Below the pieces are notes generated by a model. It was not told where the DNA came from. It did not search any database and saw only the letters and a list, made by a program, of their open reading frames with translations. A stretch of 64,000 bases of DNA, taken from assembly GCF_036647415.1 (NCBI RefSeq), contig NZ_JAVXKG010000011.1:1-64000 (forward strand), read 5' to 3'. The position numbers were made by a program, and so were the translations under genes. This DNA is from Empedobacter sp036647415 (GTDB taxonomy: Bacteria; Bacteroidota; Bacteroidia; Flavobacteriales; Weeksellaceae). Shown here one piece after another: positions 36,089-44,832 of the stretch; the stretch's first letter is position 1, and every line of letters begins with the position of its first letter.

Positions 36089-36475
36089 ATGCCTAAAAAA
36101 AAGAATCTAAATAGAATAAAGAGTATTACAAGTGAAAAGGGTATTTCATCTCGCTTATTGTCACTATGGGTAAATGTTGATTATACAACTGTTAGTCAAT
36201 GGAATTCTAATAATTATCAACCAAGTAGTGATAAATTAAACAAAATTGGAGAATTACTTCAAGTAGATAATCGAGAACTATTAGAGCCTCAAAATAGAAT
36301 CGATACAGGATTTGCAAAAGCATTACAAAAAGAACTTGAAAGACTACATAAAGAAGAAAATATGCCTTATGAAGTTATAAAAAAAGATTCTTCAACAGGT
36401 AAAGCAATTAGTGTTAATAATCCAAAGATCATAAATGCTTTAAAAGATTTTGCAAAAATATATAAAGAAGCTTAA
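36089..36475 (+). CDS. XRE-family HTH regulator
   Basis: 128 aa from ATG 36089; a reading from 36053 would start inside the operator. HTH at about 10-62 (ITSEKGISSRLLSLWVNVD, YTTVSQWNSNNYQPSSDKL, IGELLQVDNRELL). The C-terminal half is unknown and may bind a ligand or partner. It likely represses itself and perhaps the convergent TOPRIM/helicase genes or the divergent sigma/dCas12f region. Regulators like this often accompany defence genes. Confidence 0.85.
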   Translation: MPKKKNLNRIKSITSEKGISSRLLSLWVNVDYTTVSQWNSNNYQPSSDKLNKIGELLQVDNRELLEPQNRIDTGFAKALQKELERLHKEENMPYEVIKKDSSTGKAISVNNPKIINALKDFAKIYKEA

Positions 36476-36512
36476 TCAATTTTTATAATATATATACATT
36501 AAATTAAAATAT

Positions 36513-36538
36513 AAAAACACCTTTAATAAGGTGTTTTT
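36513..36538. terminator. Bidirectional terminator, XRE gene and TOPRIM gene
   Basis: AAAAACACCTT, 4-base loop, AAGGTGTTTTT. Confidence 0.85.
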
Positions 36539-36649
36539 GTAGTTCCTCTTGGTATAAGTCTACTTTTTATAATTAATTAATTAAATTATAGTTATTTGTT
36601 AATTTAATTGCTTTTTTGGAATCAAAAACTACATCCATCAAAATAAAAT

Positions 36650-37315
36650 CTACACTAATTCATTTTCTTTAATTAATTCTAATTTTTCATTTAAAAAATT
36701 TTTAAATCTAAAAAGTGAGTCATTTTCTTCTACATTTAAATTCCAATACTCCTCTTCGTTGTATCTTACTAAAGAAGGTATACTATTCTTTTGACAATAA
36801 TGTAGATATATTGAAATTTTAGCTTTATCACCAAATTCAAGCAAATTATGTTCTCCTCTCAAACTATCTAAACAACTAAAATGAGAGTCCATACAATTTA
36901 TAATTGGTAATTTTGATTTAGGTATCATATTTTTTTGAACATCTTCTAAATAACCATCATTTTCATGATTTGGCCAAAGAAAATACTCAAAAGTTAATTC
37001 TTTTTTTAAATCATCCAATTTCTGACAACAACTTTGAAAACCATTATTACCATTTCCAATATTTTTATAATCTGCATCAAAAACAACAATATTTACACCA
37101 CCTTTCTCCGTATTATCTATAAATTGTTCTTTATAAATCTGTTTTCTAATTTTTGAGCAACCATCTATAGATATTATTTCAATTTCAGCATTATGAACTC
37201 TTATTTTATCATTTTTTTTATTGTAATCTCTTTGAAAAATAATATCAAAATGATATTCAATGAAATCAGCAATAAAAATTTGATCTCCAATACCTTCACA
37301 GAATATTTTTTTCAT
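36650..37315 (-). CDS. TOPRIM-like nuclease subunit
   Basis: 221 aa. TOPRIM pattern: Glu in KKIFCEGIGDQIFIADFIE (residue 7) and the DxD motif in VNIVVFDADYKNIG (about residues 77-86). Family is near DUF3226/AriB-type stand-alone TOPRIM proteins. It starts 2 bases after the stop of the giant helicase-ATPase gene, thus one operon. In Gabija the TOPRIM nuclease is fused to the OLD ATPase; in PARIS it is separate. A metal-dependent nuclease released or activated by the ATPase is the inferred role. Confidence 0.75.
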   Translation of the reverse strand: MKKIFCEGIGDQIFIADFIEYHFDIIFQRDYNKKNDKIRVHNAEIEIISIDGCSKIRKQIYKEQFIDNTEKGGVNIVVFDADYKNIGNGNNGFQSCCQKLDDLKKELTFEYFLWPNHENDGYLEDVQKNMIPKSKLPIINCMDSHFSCLDSLRGEHNLLEFGDKAKISIYLHYCQKNSIPSLVRYNEEEYWNLNVEENDSLFRFKNFLNEKLELIKENELV

Positions 37316-37317
37316 AA

Positions 37318-40300
37318 TTAACCTCGTATTTCAATATTATCTTCAATTGCTAGATTAAAATTATTAAAATCGTATGTAACTGATTTTAATCTATTTGTTC
37401 TTGAAATTTTTATAACTCTTGCCTTTTCTCTAACGTTGTCAATATTTTTTAAAGCTTCAACTAAATATTCTAAACATTCAATATTATGAGTTGTAGAAAT
37501 TATTTGTGTATTATCTTTTAAAGCTACTTCTATAATTATTTCCCAAAACTTTTGAAATCTACTAAAATGAATTCCTGAATCTATCTCATCTATTAAAATA
37601 GTTTTACCTTTATGTATAGTTAACAACATTAGTATTCTAAATAGTTTATTCGCACCATCACCAAAACTGTATAAAGGTTTATCAATATCTTCATTAATGA
37701 TCCTAATTCTAATTTCACCATTACTATTTAAATAAACATCTTCAATATCATTGATAAATAGTGAAAGATTTTGTTTGAAAATGTTTTCAAGTCTAGCTTC
37801 TTTTATATACTTATCAAAAGCCTTCCCTAAATCATTACCATAACCTTTTCCGAAAGAATATAATGGAGAATTTAAAGTATTCACTAACTCTAATTGAGAA
37901 TTGTATTTTTTCTCTTTAGAAAATTTATAAAGATTATATCCAGTGATAAAGTTTTCAGTCTTCTTTATATTTAAAATTATTTTATGAACGCACTTACCTT
38001 TAAAAAAGGTAATTAATGGATTGCTATCTGAGTTATATGTGTAGAACGTATTAAGGAAATCACTATTTACATTAAAAATATAATCATCCCTTTCTGAATC
38101 AGTAATTCTATCAGGTATTAATTTAGATCTTTCAATATAAGAATGCAATAAACGATTATATGTTTCAGACTCATTTTCATTAATTAAAAACATTTCTAAA
38201 GCTGTAGTCTTTCCTATATTATTGTCACCTACAATTAAATTAAATTGACCTAAATCCCTAATTTCTAGATTGTTAAATTGTTTAAAGTTTTCAACCTTGA
38301 TTTCCGTTAAAATATTATTACTATTTGCATCTTCTTCTATTGTAAAAGGTGAGTAAGGATAATTCTTTAATTCACATAAAATTTTATATTCTATATTTAG
38401 ATTATCTAAGTTATTCTCATTTAATTCTAAAAATAATTTTTTCCATAGAAATAATGCTTTATTGTAAATAATATTATCAAAACAATCTTCACACAATAAA
38501 TAGTAATAAAAAGATAATAATTCTAAATCTCTTTTTTCATTTTTAAAATCATTTTCAATAAGTTTTAAGGTAGAATCCTCTATAGTTTCTTCACAATATA
38601 ATTGACTTACTACGATATAAATATTAAAATATAAATCGTTATATTCTAATTCTTCTAAATCATTGTCTCTATAATAATCTAAAATTTGTTGTGCAATATC
38701 ATTCTCATTAATAAAACTTTCAAACCCTTTATTTTTAATAAAATCACCATAAATAATTTTACCTAGATTAACTATATAATCTTCGTGTTTCCTCTTTCTT
38801 TTTGATAACTCAGCTCTAGAAAAATAATAATATGGGTTATCAATATTAAAATTTGAATTTAAATTAATAACCTGGCTATAAAGTTTTTTGTCATAAAATA
38901 CACTATCTAAATTTTTTATATCATCTAAAATAACATCACTCTTAAATTGATCGATTAAAATCTGAAATGACCTTACAACTATATCATTATCAAAATTGTT
39001 CTTTATGTTAAAAATAAATAGATTAATTAATGTTTTTTTATTAATTGACTTATCTTTAATCTCATATAATTCTCTTTGATATTTTTCAATAATTTCTAAA
39101 TCATTTTCATCAAATAAATTTTGCTTTTCAATAATTACATAGGATATGCAATCAATTAATCTTTTAAAATTATTTTTTAAGTGTTTATATTCTAATATTT
39201 CGTTATATTCATTTGAATTCCATAAAGACATCAATCCTCTCTTCTTAGCTGAATCATCATTTGCTAATTCTTTATTAAAGAAATACTCTGATGCTTTAGA
39301 ATAATTTTCACTAATTTCTTCAATAATTCCTAAACAATAATAATATTCTTTTAAATTATCTATTTTGTAAAAATGATTTGAAGCAATCCTTAAAATAGGA
39401 ATATTTTTATTCAAATCACCAATTTCTTTTTGTTGAATAGCATCTTCTTCAACTATGTATTCTTTACTTTGAATAATTGAATTACTATTTGAAATAATAT
39501 AATCATCAAATGAAGCATTTATAGGGTCATTATTTTCTTTATCAATATATATAGAATAATTATTTATTAGAGAAGACCAAAAAACCTCTTTACTTTTTAA
39601 AGAATCTATAATTATTAATTCATCTCTTGATCTTGTTACTGAAACATATAACTTATTAAAGAAAAACTTTTCTTCATATAAACCCAAATTAGAATCAATT
39701 GTATAATCACCAAAACCAAAAATTACTACTTCTGAGAAATCTAATCCTTTAGCATCAATAGGTGAAATAATATTTTTAAATTTTTTTAAAATAGGATATT
39801 TAAGAATATATTCTTCTATTTCATTATTGTTTACGGGAACAATAATCGTTTTATATTCAACTTTGTTAATTATTTCAGTTGAATTTTGAAATTCATCAAT
39901 ATCAACAAAAACAACTAAATTCTGATTTTGATAAGAGTCATTTCTTTTTGACTTTTGTAAATTAGAAATTTCCTCATTTAATTTCACTTTACGCCAAGTT
40001 TGAATGATATTTGCTAAATCAACAATCGCCTTAGAGGATCTATAATTATATTTTGGAGTGAATACTAAATCTGAAGAATCTAATTTAAATCCTACTTTTG
40101 GATCTGTCAAACTTTTATAAATCATTGAGGTTAAAACTTGTGATTTAAAACCTGTAGGATTTACAGTTTGTAAGGCATCACCAGCAAATACAATCGGATA
40201 TTGAACTACATTTTCAAGATTGTAATCATTATATAAGGAAATAGAATTAATAAACTCTAATTCAACCTTAGTAAAATCTTGTGCCTCATCACAAAAGATG

Positions 40301-41865
40301 ACTTCATATTTTTTATTAACTAGATCATTATTTTCAAGGTACTTAATTAATGATAATTTTGTCCAATAACCATTTTCGTTGATTAATTTATCATAAAACG
40401 GCTTTAAAATTTCATTTTCAATTGTTTTAAAATCATCAATATTAATTATTTCTTTACCTTCTTTAGGCATTAAGAGATCAAAATTTTCAGATGTTATTTT
40501 ATTTACTTTATCAAATCCATAGATATAAGTTGTAATAACAAACCAAACTAACTCAGCTGAAAATTTCTTTTTAATATTTAAACTAATTGCTGAGTCTTCG
40601 TATCTTTTCTTAAATATAGAAAAGTCTAAATACAAATCATCACTAAAATCATCTTTATAAACTAAAAAAGATTTTAAAAATTCTTTAAATGAGTTAAAAT
40701 TCTTTTTCAGATTTATTAAATCGGTATCATTTTGTGATAATTGAAATTCAGGATTATTTGTAATTAGATCATAGATAGAATTAATCGTATGTGTTAATAA
40801 ATTTTCATTCTCAGTTAGGAAAATTAACTCTCCTTTTATTTCACCTGCGCATTTATAATAATAGATATTTGAAAACAAATAATAAAGTATAGTTGATTTA
40901 CCACTACCAGCTTGTCCATTTATATATTTTGGAAATCTAAATTTTTCTAAAAATTCTGTTTGTTCAGGAAGTAAAGATAGGTTACCAAACTCACTATTTT
41001 TTTGAATTTTCATCCATAAATCTTCATCCTTAAGTACCCAACTTGGATAGGCTTTTAAACTAATTTGACTAATATTTAATATAGTATTTAAATCAATATT
41101 AAATAAACTATTAAATTCCAATTCAATTTTATCTAAATAATCTTTCTGTAGATGAGTATTACCTCCTCCAAAAATTAGAATTATAGATCTACCATTTACC
41201 TGTATATTAATATAAAATAACAATACGTTATATTCATAATCTTCTAGTTTATAATATGTTGAGCCATCTGTAATATGAAGTATATCTCCATAATTATCTT
41301 TACTTATCTTTTTAAAAATATTTTGAAATATTTTTGAATCTTCAACCCTTAAACCCTCTTTTGTTGTATTATTTATTGCATAACTTACCCAATTATAATG
41401 TTCATAAATATCATAATCTACTTTTAATTTATAATCATTTTGCCAAGCAATTATTTCTTCTGGGATGGTTTCTATTTTAGTTTTAACTTTAGAAATATCA
41501 TTATAACTATGTAAAAAATCATTTAAATCTTCGTTGTTAAACGGATTTTTTTCAATCCATTTACCATCCCTAATATCTACATAATCTTGAAGTGTATTTT
41601 TTGGATTTTTTAATGCTCTAATAAAATATACTACAATTCTATTTAAATTTTTATCATCAATTTGTTTTTCTTCAATAATTGCCTCAAAAAAAGGGTTTTT
41701 GCTTCGGAAAACATATATACTTTTTGTAAAAGAATCTACTTTACCAATACCATTAATATTATTTTTATATTGATTTACATCAAAAAAATTATCTAAAACT
41801 TTTGTAATCGTTTCGTCATATTTTATTTGATTGAGAAAATTATTAGTAAAGTGATAATAAATCAT
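37318..41865 (-). CDS. SF1 helicase fused to OLD-type ABC ATPase, probable anti-phage protein
   Basis: 1515 aa from ATG 41865. Upstream codons (to TTG 41913) are rejected because the -7 box covers them. Layout: unknown N-terminal region 1-300; SF1 helicase about 305-790 (NGQAGSGKST; VIFCDEAQDF; VFAGDALQTVNPTGF; YNYRSSKAIVDL; DAKGLDFSEVVIFG; LYVSVTRSRDELII); helical middle 790-1170; OLD/AAA_15 ATPase 1175-1515 (IVGDNNIGKTTALEMF; SFGDGANKLFRILMLL; ILIDEIDSGIHF; STTHNIECL). It joins what GajB and the ATPase half of GajA do in Gabija, with TOPRIM encoded next door. Defence against phage is inferred. Confidence 0.85.
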   Translation of the reverse strand: MIYYHFTNNFLNQIKYDETITKVLDNFFDVNQYKNNINGIGKVDSFTKSIYVFRSKNPFFEAIIEEKQIDDKNLNRIVVYFIRALKNPKNTLQDYVDIRDGKWIEKNPFNNEDLNDFLHSYNDISKVKTKIETIPEEIIAWQNDYKLKVDYDIYEHYNWVSYAINNTTKEGLRVEDSKIFQNIFKKISKDNYGDILHITDGSTYYKLEDYEYNVLLFYINIQVNGRSIILIFGGGNTHLQKDYLDKIELEFNSLFNIDLNTILNISQISLKAYPSWVLKDEDLWMKIQKNSEFGNLSLLPEQTEFLEKFRFPKYINGQAGSGKSTILYYLFSNIYYYKCAGEIKGELIFLTENENLLTHTINSIYDLITNNPEFQLSQNDTDLINLKKNFNSFKEFLKSFLVYKDDFSDDLYLDFSIFKKRYEDSAISLNIKKKFSAELVWFVITTYIYGFDKVNKITSENFDLLMPKEGKEIINIDDFKTIENEILKPFYDKLINENGYWTKLSLIKYLENNDLVNKKYEVIFCDEAQDFTKVELEFINSISLYNDYNLENVVQYPIVFAGDALQTVNPTGFKSQVLTSMIYKSLTDPKVGFKLDSSDLVFTPKYNYRSSKAIVDLANIIQTWRKVKLNEEISNLQKSKRNDSYQNQNLVVFVDIDEFQNSTEIINKVEYKTIIVPVNNNEIEEYILKYPILKKFKNIISPIDAKGLDFSEVVIFGFGDYTIDSNLGLYEEKFFFNKLYVSVTRSRDELIIIDSLKSKEVFWSSLINNYSIYIDKENNDPINASFDDYIISNSNSIIQSKEYIVEEDAIQQKEIGDLNKNIPILRIASNHFYKIDNLKEYYYCLGIIEEISENYSKASEYFFNKELANDDSAKKRGLMSLWNSNEYNEILEYKHLKNNFKRLIDCISYVIIEKQNLFDENDLEIIEKYQRELYEIKDKSINKKTLINLFIFNIKNNFDNDIVVRSFQILIDQFKSDVILDDIKNLDSVFYDKKLYSQVINLNSNFNIDNPYYYFSRAELSKRKRKHEDYIVNLGKIIYGDFIKNKGFESFINENDIAQQILDYYRDNDLEELEYNDLYFNIYIVVSQLYCEETIEDSTLKLIENDFKNEKRDLELLSFYYYLLCEDCFDNIIYNKALFLWKKLFLELNENNLDNLNIEYKILCELKNYPYSPFTIEEDANSNNILTEIKVENFKQFNNLEIRDLGQFNLIVGDNNIGKTTALEMFLINENESETYNRLLHSYIERSKLIPDRITDSERDDYIFNVNSDFLNTFYTYNSDSNPLITFFKGKCVHKIILNIKKTENFITGYNLYKFSKEKKYNSQLELVNTLNSPLYSFGKGYGNDLGKAFDKYIKEARLENIFKQNLSLFINDIEDVYLNSNGEIRIRIINEDIDKPLYSFGDGANKLFRILMLLTIHKGKTILIDEIDSGIHFSRFQKFWEIIIEVALKDNTQIISTTHNIECLEYLVEALKNIDNVREKARVIKISRTNRLKSVTYDFNNFNLAIEDNIEIRG

Positions 41866-41910
41866 AGCTCTTAATTTATAAATGAATATTATATATTGAA
41901 AAAAATCATT

Positions 41911-41918
41911 CAAATATA
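41911..41918 (-). promoter_or_regulatory. -7 box TATATTTG of the helicase-TOPRIM operon
   Basis: Perfect TAnnTTTG on the minus strand, 45 bases before ATG 41865. It decides the start. Confidence 0.6.
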
Positions 41919-42132
41919 AATATTAAATAATGCTAATTAAAGTATAATTTCATTATAACTAAAGTTTCATAAAAAAAAATATTAAATAAGTTATATAAAA
42001 TCAATCACTGATAATAGTGATAACCTCGCTAAGTATTTTAAGCTAGTTTTTTGTTTTTACACAATAAGGTATAAATCTTGTTTTGTCGTCTATTTTTTTT
42101 TAAGACAAAATAGTCGATTTCCTCTGAGTTTG
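41919..42132. other. Non-coding DNA before the phased array
   Basis: AT-rich; no gene seen. A GTCGAT at 42113 may be an outlying member of the array that follows. Confidence 0.35.
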
Positions 42133-42213
42133 TTCGAGTGTCATTCGACAATGGTTCGAGAAAAAGTATGTTTTGTCGAACATCAGTCGAACAAAGGTCG
42201 AAGGATTGTCGAA
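42133..42213. repeat. Inverted array of 6-bp sites spaced exactly 11 bp
   Basis: TTCGAG/TTCGAC at 42133, 42144 and 42155, then the reverse form GTCGAA at 42175, 42186, 42197 and 42208. Every step within an arm is 11 bp; the two arms face each other across a 14-bp centre. The 5-base spacers differ, so this is a set of phased protein sites and not a simple duplication. A reading frame on the minus strand crosses it but cannot explain an 11-bp period. Confidence 0.85.
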
Positions 42214-42432
42214 GAAGATACATCAAAAAATACATTTTAGCTAGTCTACTATTTTTTTGTAAGACCTCTCCAAATTACAAAACTAACCTCTTGATTAATT
42301 CCTAAGTTAATCAAAACCAATACCTGACATATAGCTCCAATAAATGCCTATTTATAGCTACTTCACCATTTAGAACTACTTTTTATTAAACGATTCAAAT
42401 GTTTAAAAACTTTATGAATATTAAAGAGTAAG

Positions 42433-42606
42433 ATGATGAAGAAAGGTGATGAATATTTAAAAATATCTGATAATCAAAAAGATAATATCGATGTAAATCA
42501 AAAAAGACAAGCTAAGAAGGAAGAAAAAGTTGTAAATTTGATTATAGAGATCATTTTATCTACCACTTTAAAGGAATACTATGAAAAGAGCAATAAGATA
42601 CCTTAG
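42433..42606 (+). CDS. Small charged protein overlapping the serine recombinase gene, 57 aa
   Basis: Lys/Glu-rich and helical (KGDEYLKISDNQKDNIDVN, KRQAKKEEKVVNLIIEIIL), two possible ATGs (42433, 42436). It overlaps the first 26 bases of the recombinase gene in another frame, suggesting translational coupling. It may be a recombination directionality factor or regulator; no homologue is recognised. Confidence 0.5.
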   Translation: MMKKGDEYLKISDNQKDNIDVNQKRQAKKEEKVVNLIIEIILSTTLKEYYEKSNKIP

Positions 42607-44104
42607 GTTTAGTCAGCTCGGACAGAGTAATGGTTCAATAGAACGACAAGAACTTTATACTGATCAATGGTTAGAATTTAATGAAGTTAAATTAATAGAC
42701 ACTTTTATTGATCGTGGTAAAAGTGCTCGCACATTTGATCGTCCAGATTTTATTAAACTCAAAGACTTTATTAAGAAACACTACAAAACTGTTGATTATC
42801 TTCTTGTCGACCAACTGGATCGTTTTAGTCGCGATGCAGGTGAAGCGATGAGTATGGTGAAATTATTTCAGAAAAAATACAACATTCAAGTTGTAAGTGT
42901 TACAGAAGGAATAATCTTCGATTACGACACGCCTGGTAGTTTTTTCAGAGCAGGTTTACAATTACTTCTAGCCGAAGAAGACAACATTAATCGAAGTATA
43001 AAAGTAAAAGGCGGTATTTATACTGCTAAAGCGAAAGAGGGACGATTTGTTTTTAAAAATGCTCCATTTGGCTACAGGAAAATTGGTGAACGAAAAGAAC
43101 GAAAACTAATTGTAGAAGAAACAGAAGCTAAAATTGTTCGACATATTTATGATGCATTTCTTAAAAACACGCCACTTTATTTGATAAAAGAAGAAGCTAG
43201 AAACCTTGGTTTCATCACCAAAGGAAATATGGCGATTGAACGTGTTCTGAAAAATCCTGTTTACGCAGGATTATTAAAAGTAGAAGCCTATAAAAATTAT
43301 CCTGGGGGATTATTTGATGCGATCCATGAACCAATCATCGATAAAGCTTCATGGGTGATGGTTCAAGAAAAATTTAAAAATCCAACTAAACAGCGTGTAG
43401 TCATAGATGATGAACTTCCTCTACGAGGGATATTAAAATGCCATTGTGGGACACCATTATCAGGAGCACCGTCGAGAGGGAAATCAGGAAAATATTTTTA
43501 CTATTATAAATGCAGACATTCACGACACAACAACATTAGTGCTATAAAAGCTCATCATCAATTTTTACAGATTTGTGAGCTGATGAGTTTATCATCTATT
43601 CAACTCAATAAAATTAAGTCTGAAACGAATAAATCACTTGAAATCGAGTTGTCAAACAATAGAAAAAAGGTTGTTGAAAAACAAAATCAATTACTAGCAG
43701 TTCAAGAGAAGTTATTTTCGGTAGAAGAAAAATGGATTAAAAACGAAGTAAGTAAGGATACTTATCAACGTTGGTTTTCTAGTTACAATGATGAAATTAT
43801 GACATTAAAGGGGGCAATAGAGAGATATAGTACTGATCAACAAGTTGCTTTTAAAATCTTAGAAAAGAATCTGAATCAATTAACAGATATGAAGTTTGTT
43901 TATTCTAAAGCTAATACTTTACAGAAAAGAGAATTTGTAAACATAGTGTTCGACAGCAATTTATACTATGAAAATGGTATTTATCGAACCCATACAATGA
44001 TGGATTTATTTTCGAGTAACCATTTGAAAATGAAGGAAGAAAACTTACTTATTTATACAAAAAAAGAGATTCTAAATAATAGAATCCCTTTCAGCGGAGA
44101 GTGA
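42581..44104 (+). CDS. Large serine recombinase (site-specific integrase)
   Basis: 507 aa. Resolvase domain 1-145: YLRFSQLGQSNGSIERQ (catalytic Ser at 11), IDRGKSARTFDRPDF, LLVDQLDRFSRD; recombinase domain 165-265 (PFGYRKIGERKERKLIVEE); zinc ribbon 278-325 (CHCGTPLSGAPSRGKSGKYF ... YKC); coiled coil 350-420. The final residues (KKEILNNRIPFSGE) are coded by the tRNA-Ser terminator and the tRNA acceptor end, where the stop TGA also lies, so the gene runs into the presumed attachment site. It is probably the integrase of the island. Confidence 0.92.
   Translation: MKRAIRYLRFSQLGQSNGSIERQELYTDQWLEFNEVKLIDTFIDRGKSARTFDRPDFIKLKDFIKKHYKTVDYLLVDQLDRFSRDAGEAMSMVKLFQKKYNIQVVSVTEGIIFDYDTPGSFFRAGLQLLLAEEDNINRSIKVKGGIYTAKAKEGRFVFKNAPFGYRKIGERKERKLIVEETEAKIVRHIYDAFLKNTPLYLIKEEARNLGFITKGNMAIERVLKNPVYAGLLKVEAYKNYPGGLFDAIHEPIIDKASWVMVQEKFKNPTKQRVVIDDELPLRGILKCHCGTPLSGAPSRGKSGKYFYYYKCRHSRHNNISAIKAHHQFLQICELMSLSSIQLNKIKSETNKSLEIELSNNRKKVVEKQNQLLAVQEKLFSVEEKWIKNEVSKDTYQRWFSSYNDEIMTLKGAIERYSTDQQVAFKILEKNLNQLTDMKFVYSKANTLQKREFVNIVFDSNLYYENGIYRTHTMMDLFSSNHLKMKEENLLIYTKKEILNNRIPFSGE
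44063..44091 (-). terminator. Terminator of tRNA-Ser
   Basis: AAAGAGATTCTA, 5-base loop, TAGAATCCCTTT; T run on the minus strand. It also codes the last residues of the recombinase. Confidence 0.8.
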
Positions 44105-44179
44105 GGGATTCGAACCCCCGGAGGTGTGACCCTCAACAGTTTTCAAGACTGCCGCATTCGACCACTCTGCCAACTCTCC
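44095..44179 (-). tRNA. tRNA-Ser(UGA)
   Basis: 85 bases, CCA not encoded. Acceptor GGAGAGT/ACTCTCC, anticodon stem GCAGT/ACTGT with loop CTTGAAA (anticodon TGA), long variable arm typical of class II (GAGG...CCTC), T loop GTTCGAATC. Its 3' end overlaps the recombinase tail by 10 bases and marks the island border. Confidence 0.95.
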
Positions 44180-44303
44180 AATAACAACACTTAATGCGTT
44201 ATTGCGAGTGCAAATATAGAATGGTTTTTCGTTTTTCCAAACTATAAAATCATTTATTTTTAAAATATTTTTTAACAAAATGATTATCAGTAAAATAAAT
44301 TTA

Positions 44304-44335
44304 TTGTTTTTTTTAAGTAGTCGTTTATATCTTTG
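44304..44335 (+). promoter_or_regulatory. Flavobacterial promoter of the GNAT gene
   Basis: TTG at 44304-44306 and TATCTTTG at 44328-44335, 21 bases between; start codon 17 bases downstream. Confidence 0.7.
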
Positions 44336-44351
44336 TATTTAATTAAGATTT

Positions 44352-44777
44352 ATGATGATTAGAAGGATTGAAGAGAAAGATTATCAAGATTTGAAGGGTA
44401 TTTGGGAAAGTTCTGTAAAGAGTACACATGATTTTTTAAAACAAGAAGATTTTGAGTTTTATAAAGAAAATTTACCCAATTATTTTCCGCATGTAACTTT
44501 ATTTGGTTTCGAATTTCAAAATCAATTAGTAGGATTTTTAGGCGTAGCCGAAAAGAATCTTGAAATGTTGTTTATTCATAACGATTTTCGTAGAAAAGGA
44601 ATAGGAAAGTTATTGTTAGAGTTTTCAATAAAAGAATTAGAAGTAAAATCTGTTGATGTAAATAAACAAAATCAACAAGCTGTAGATTTTTATTTGAGTC
44701 AGGGTTTTGCAATCGTATCATTGTCTGAAAAAGATGGTGAAGGAAAATCTTATCCAATTTTACATTTAAGCTTATAG
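44352..44777 (+). CDS. GNAT-family acetyltransferase (YjaB-like)
   Basis: 141 aa. MIRRIEEKDYQDLKGIWESS and KSTHDFL match the YjaB-like group; acetyl-CoA loop HNDFRRKGIGKLLLEF; C-terminal VNKQNQQAVDFYLSQGF. Substrate unknown. First gene past the island, with its own promoter. The ATG at 44355 is an equal alternative. Confidence 0.88.
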   Translation: MMIRRIEEKDYQDLKGIWESSVKSTHDFLKQEDFEFYKENLPNYFPHVTLFGFEFQNQLVGFLGVAEKNLEMLFIHNDFRRKGIGKLLLEFSIKELEVKSVDVNKQNQQAVDFYLSQGFAIVSLSEKDGEGKSYPILHLSL

Positions 44778-44793
44778 TTTTAGTAGAGTAGCT

Positions 44794-44801
44794 TAACTTT
44801 G
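44794..44801 (+). promoter_or_regulatory. -7 box TAACTTTG for the MFS gene
   Basis: Perfect TAnnTTTG, 32 bases before the start codon. Confidence 0.6.
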
Positions 44802-44832
44802 TAAATTATTAAGCAAATTATTAATTTTAGCC

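Noticed and set aside
42038..42235. A 65-codon minus-strand frame
   Set aside because: It crosses the 11-bp-phased array, whose period cannot be coding, and shows no domain or start signal.
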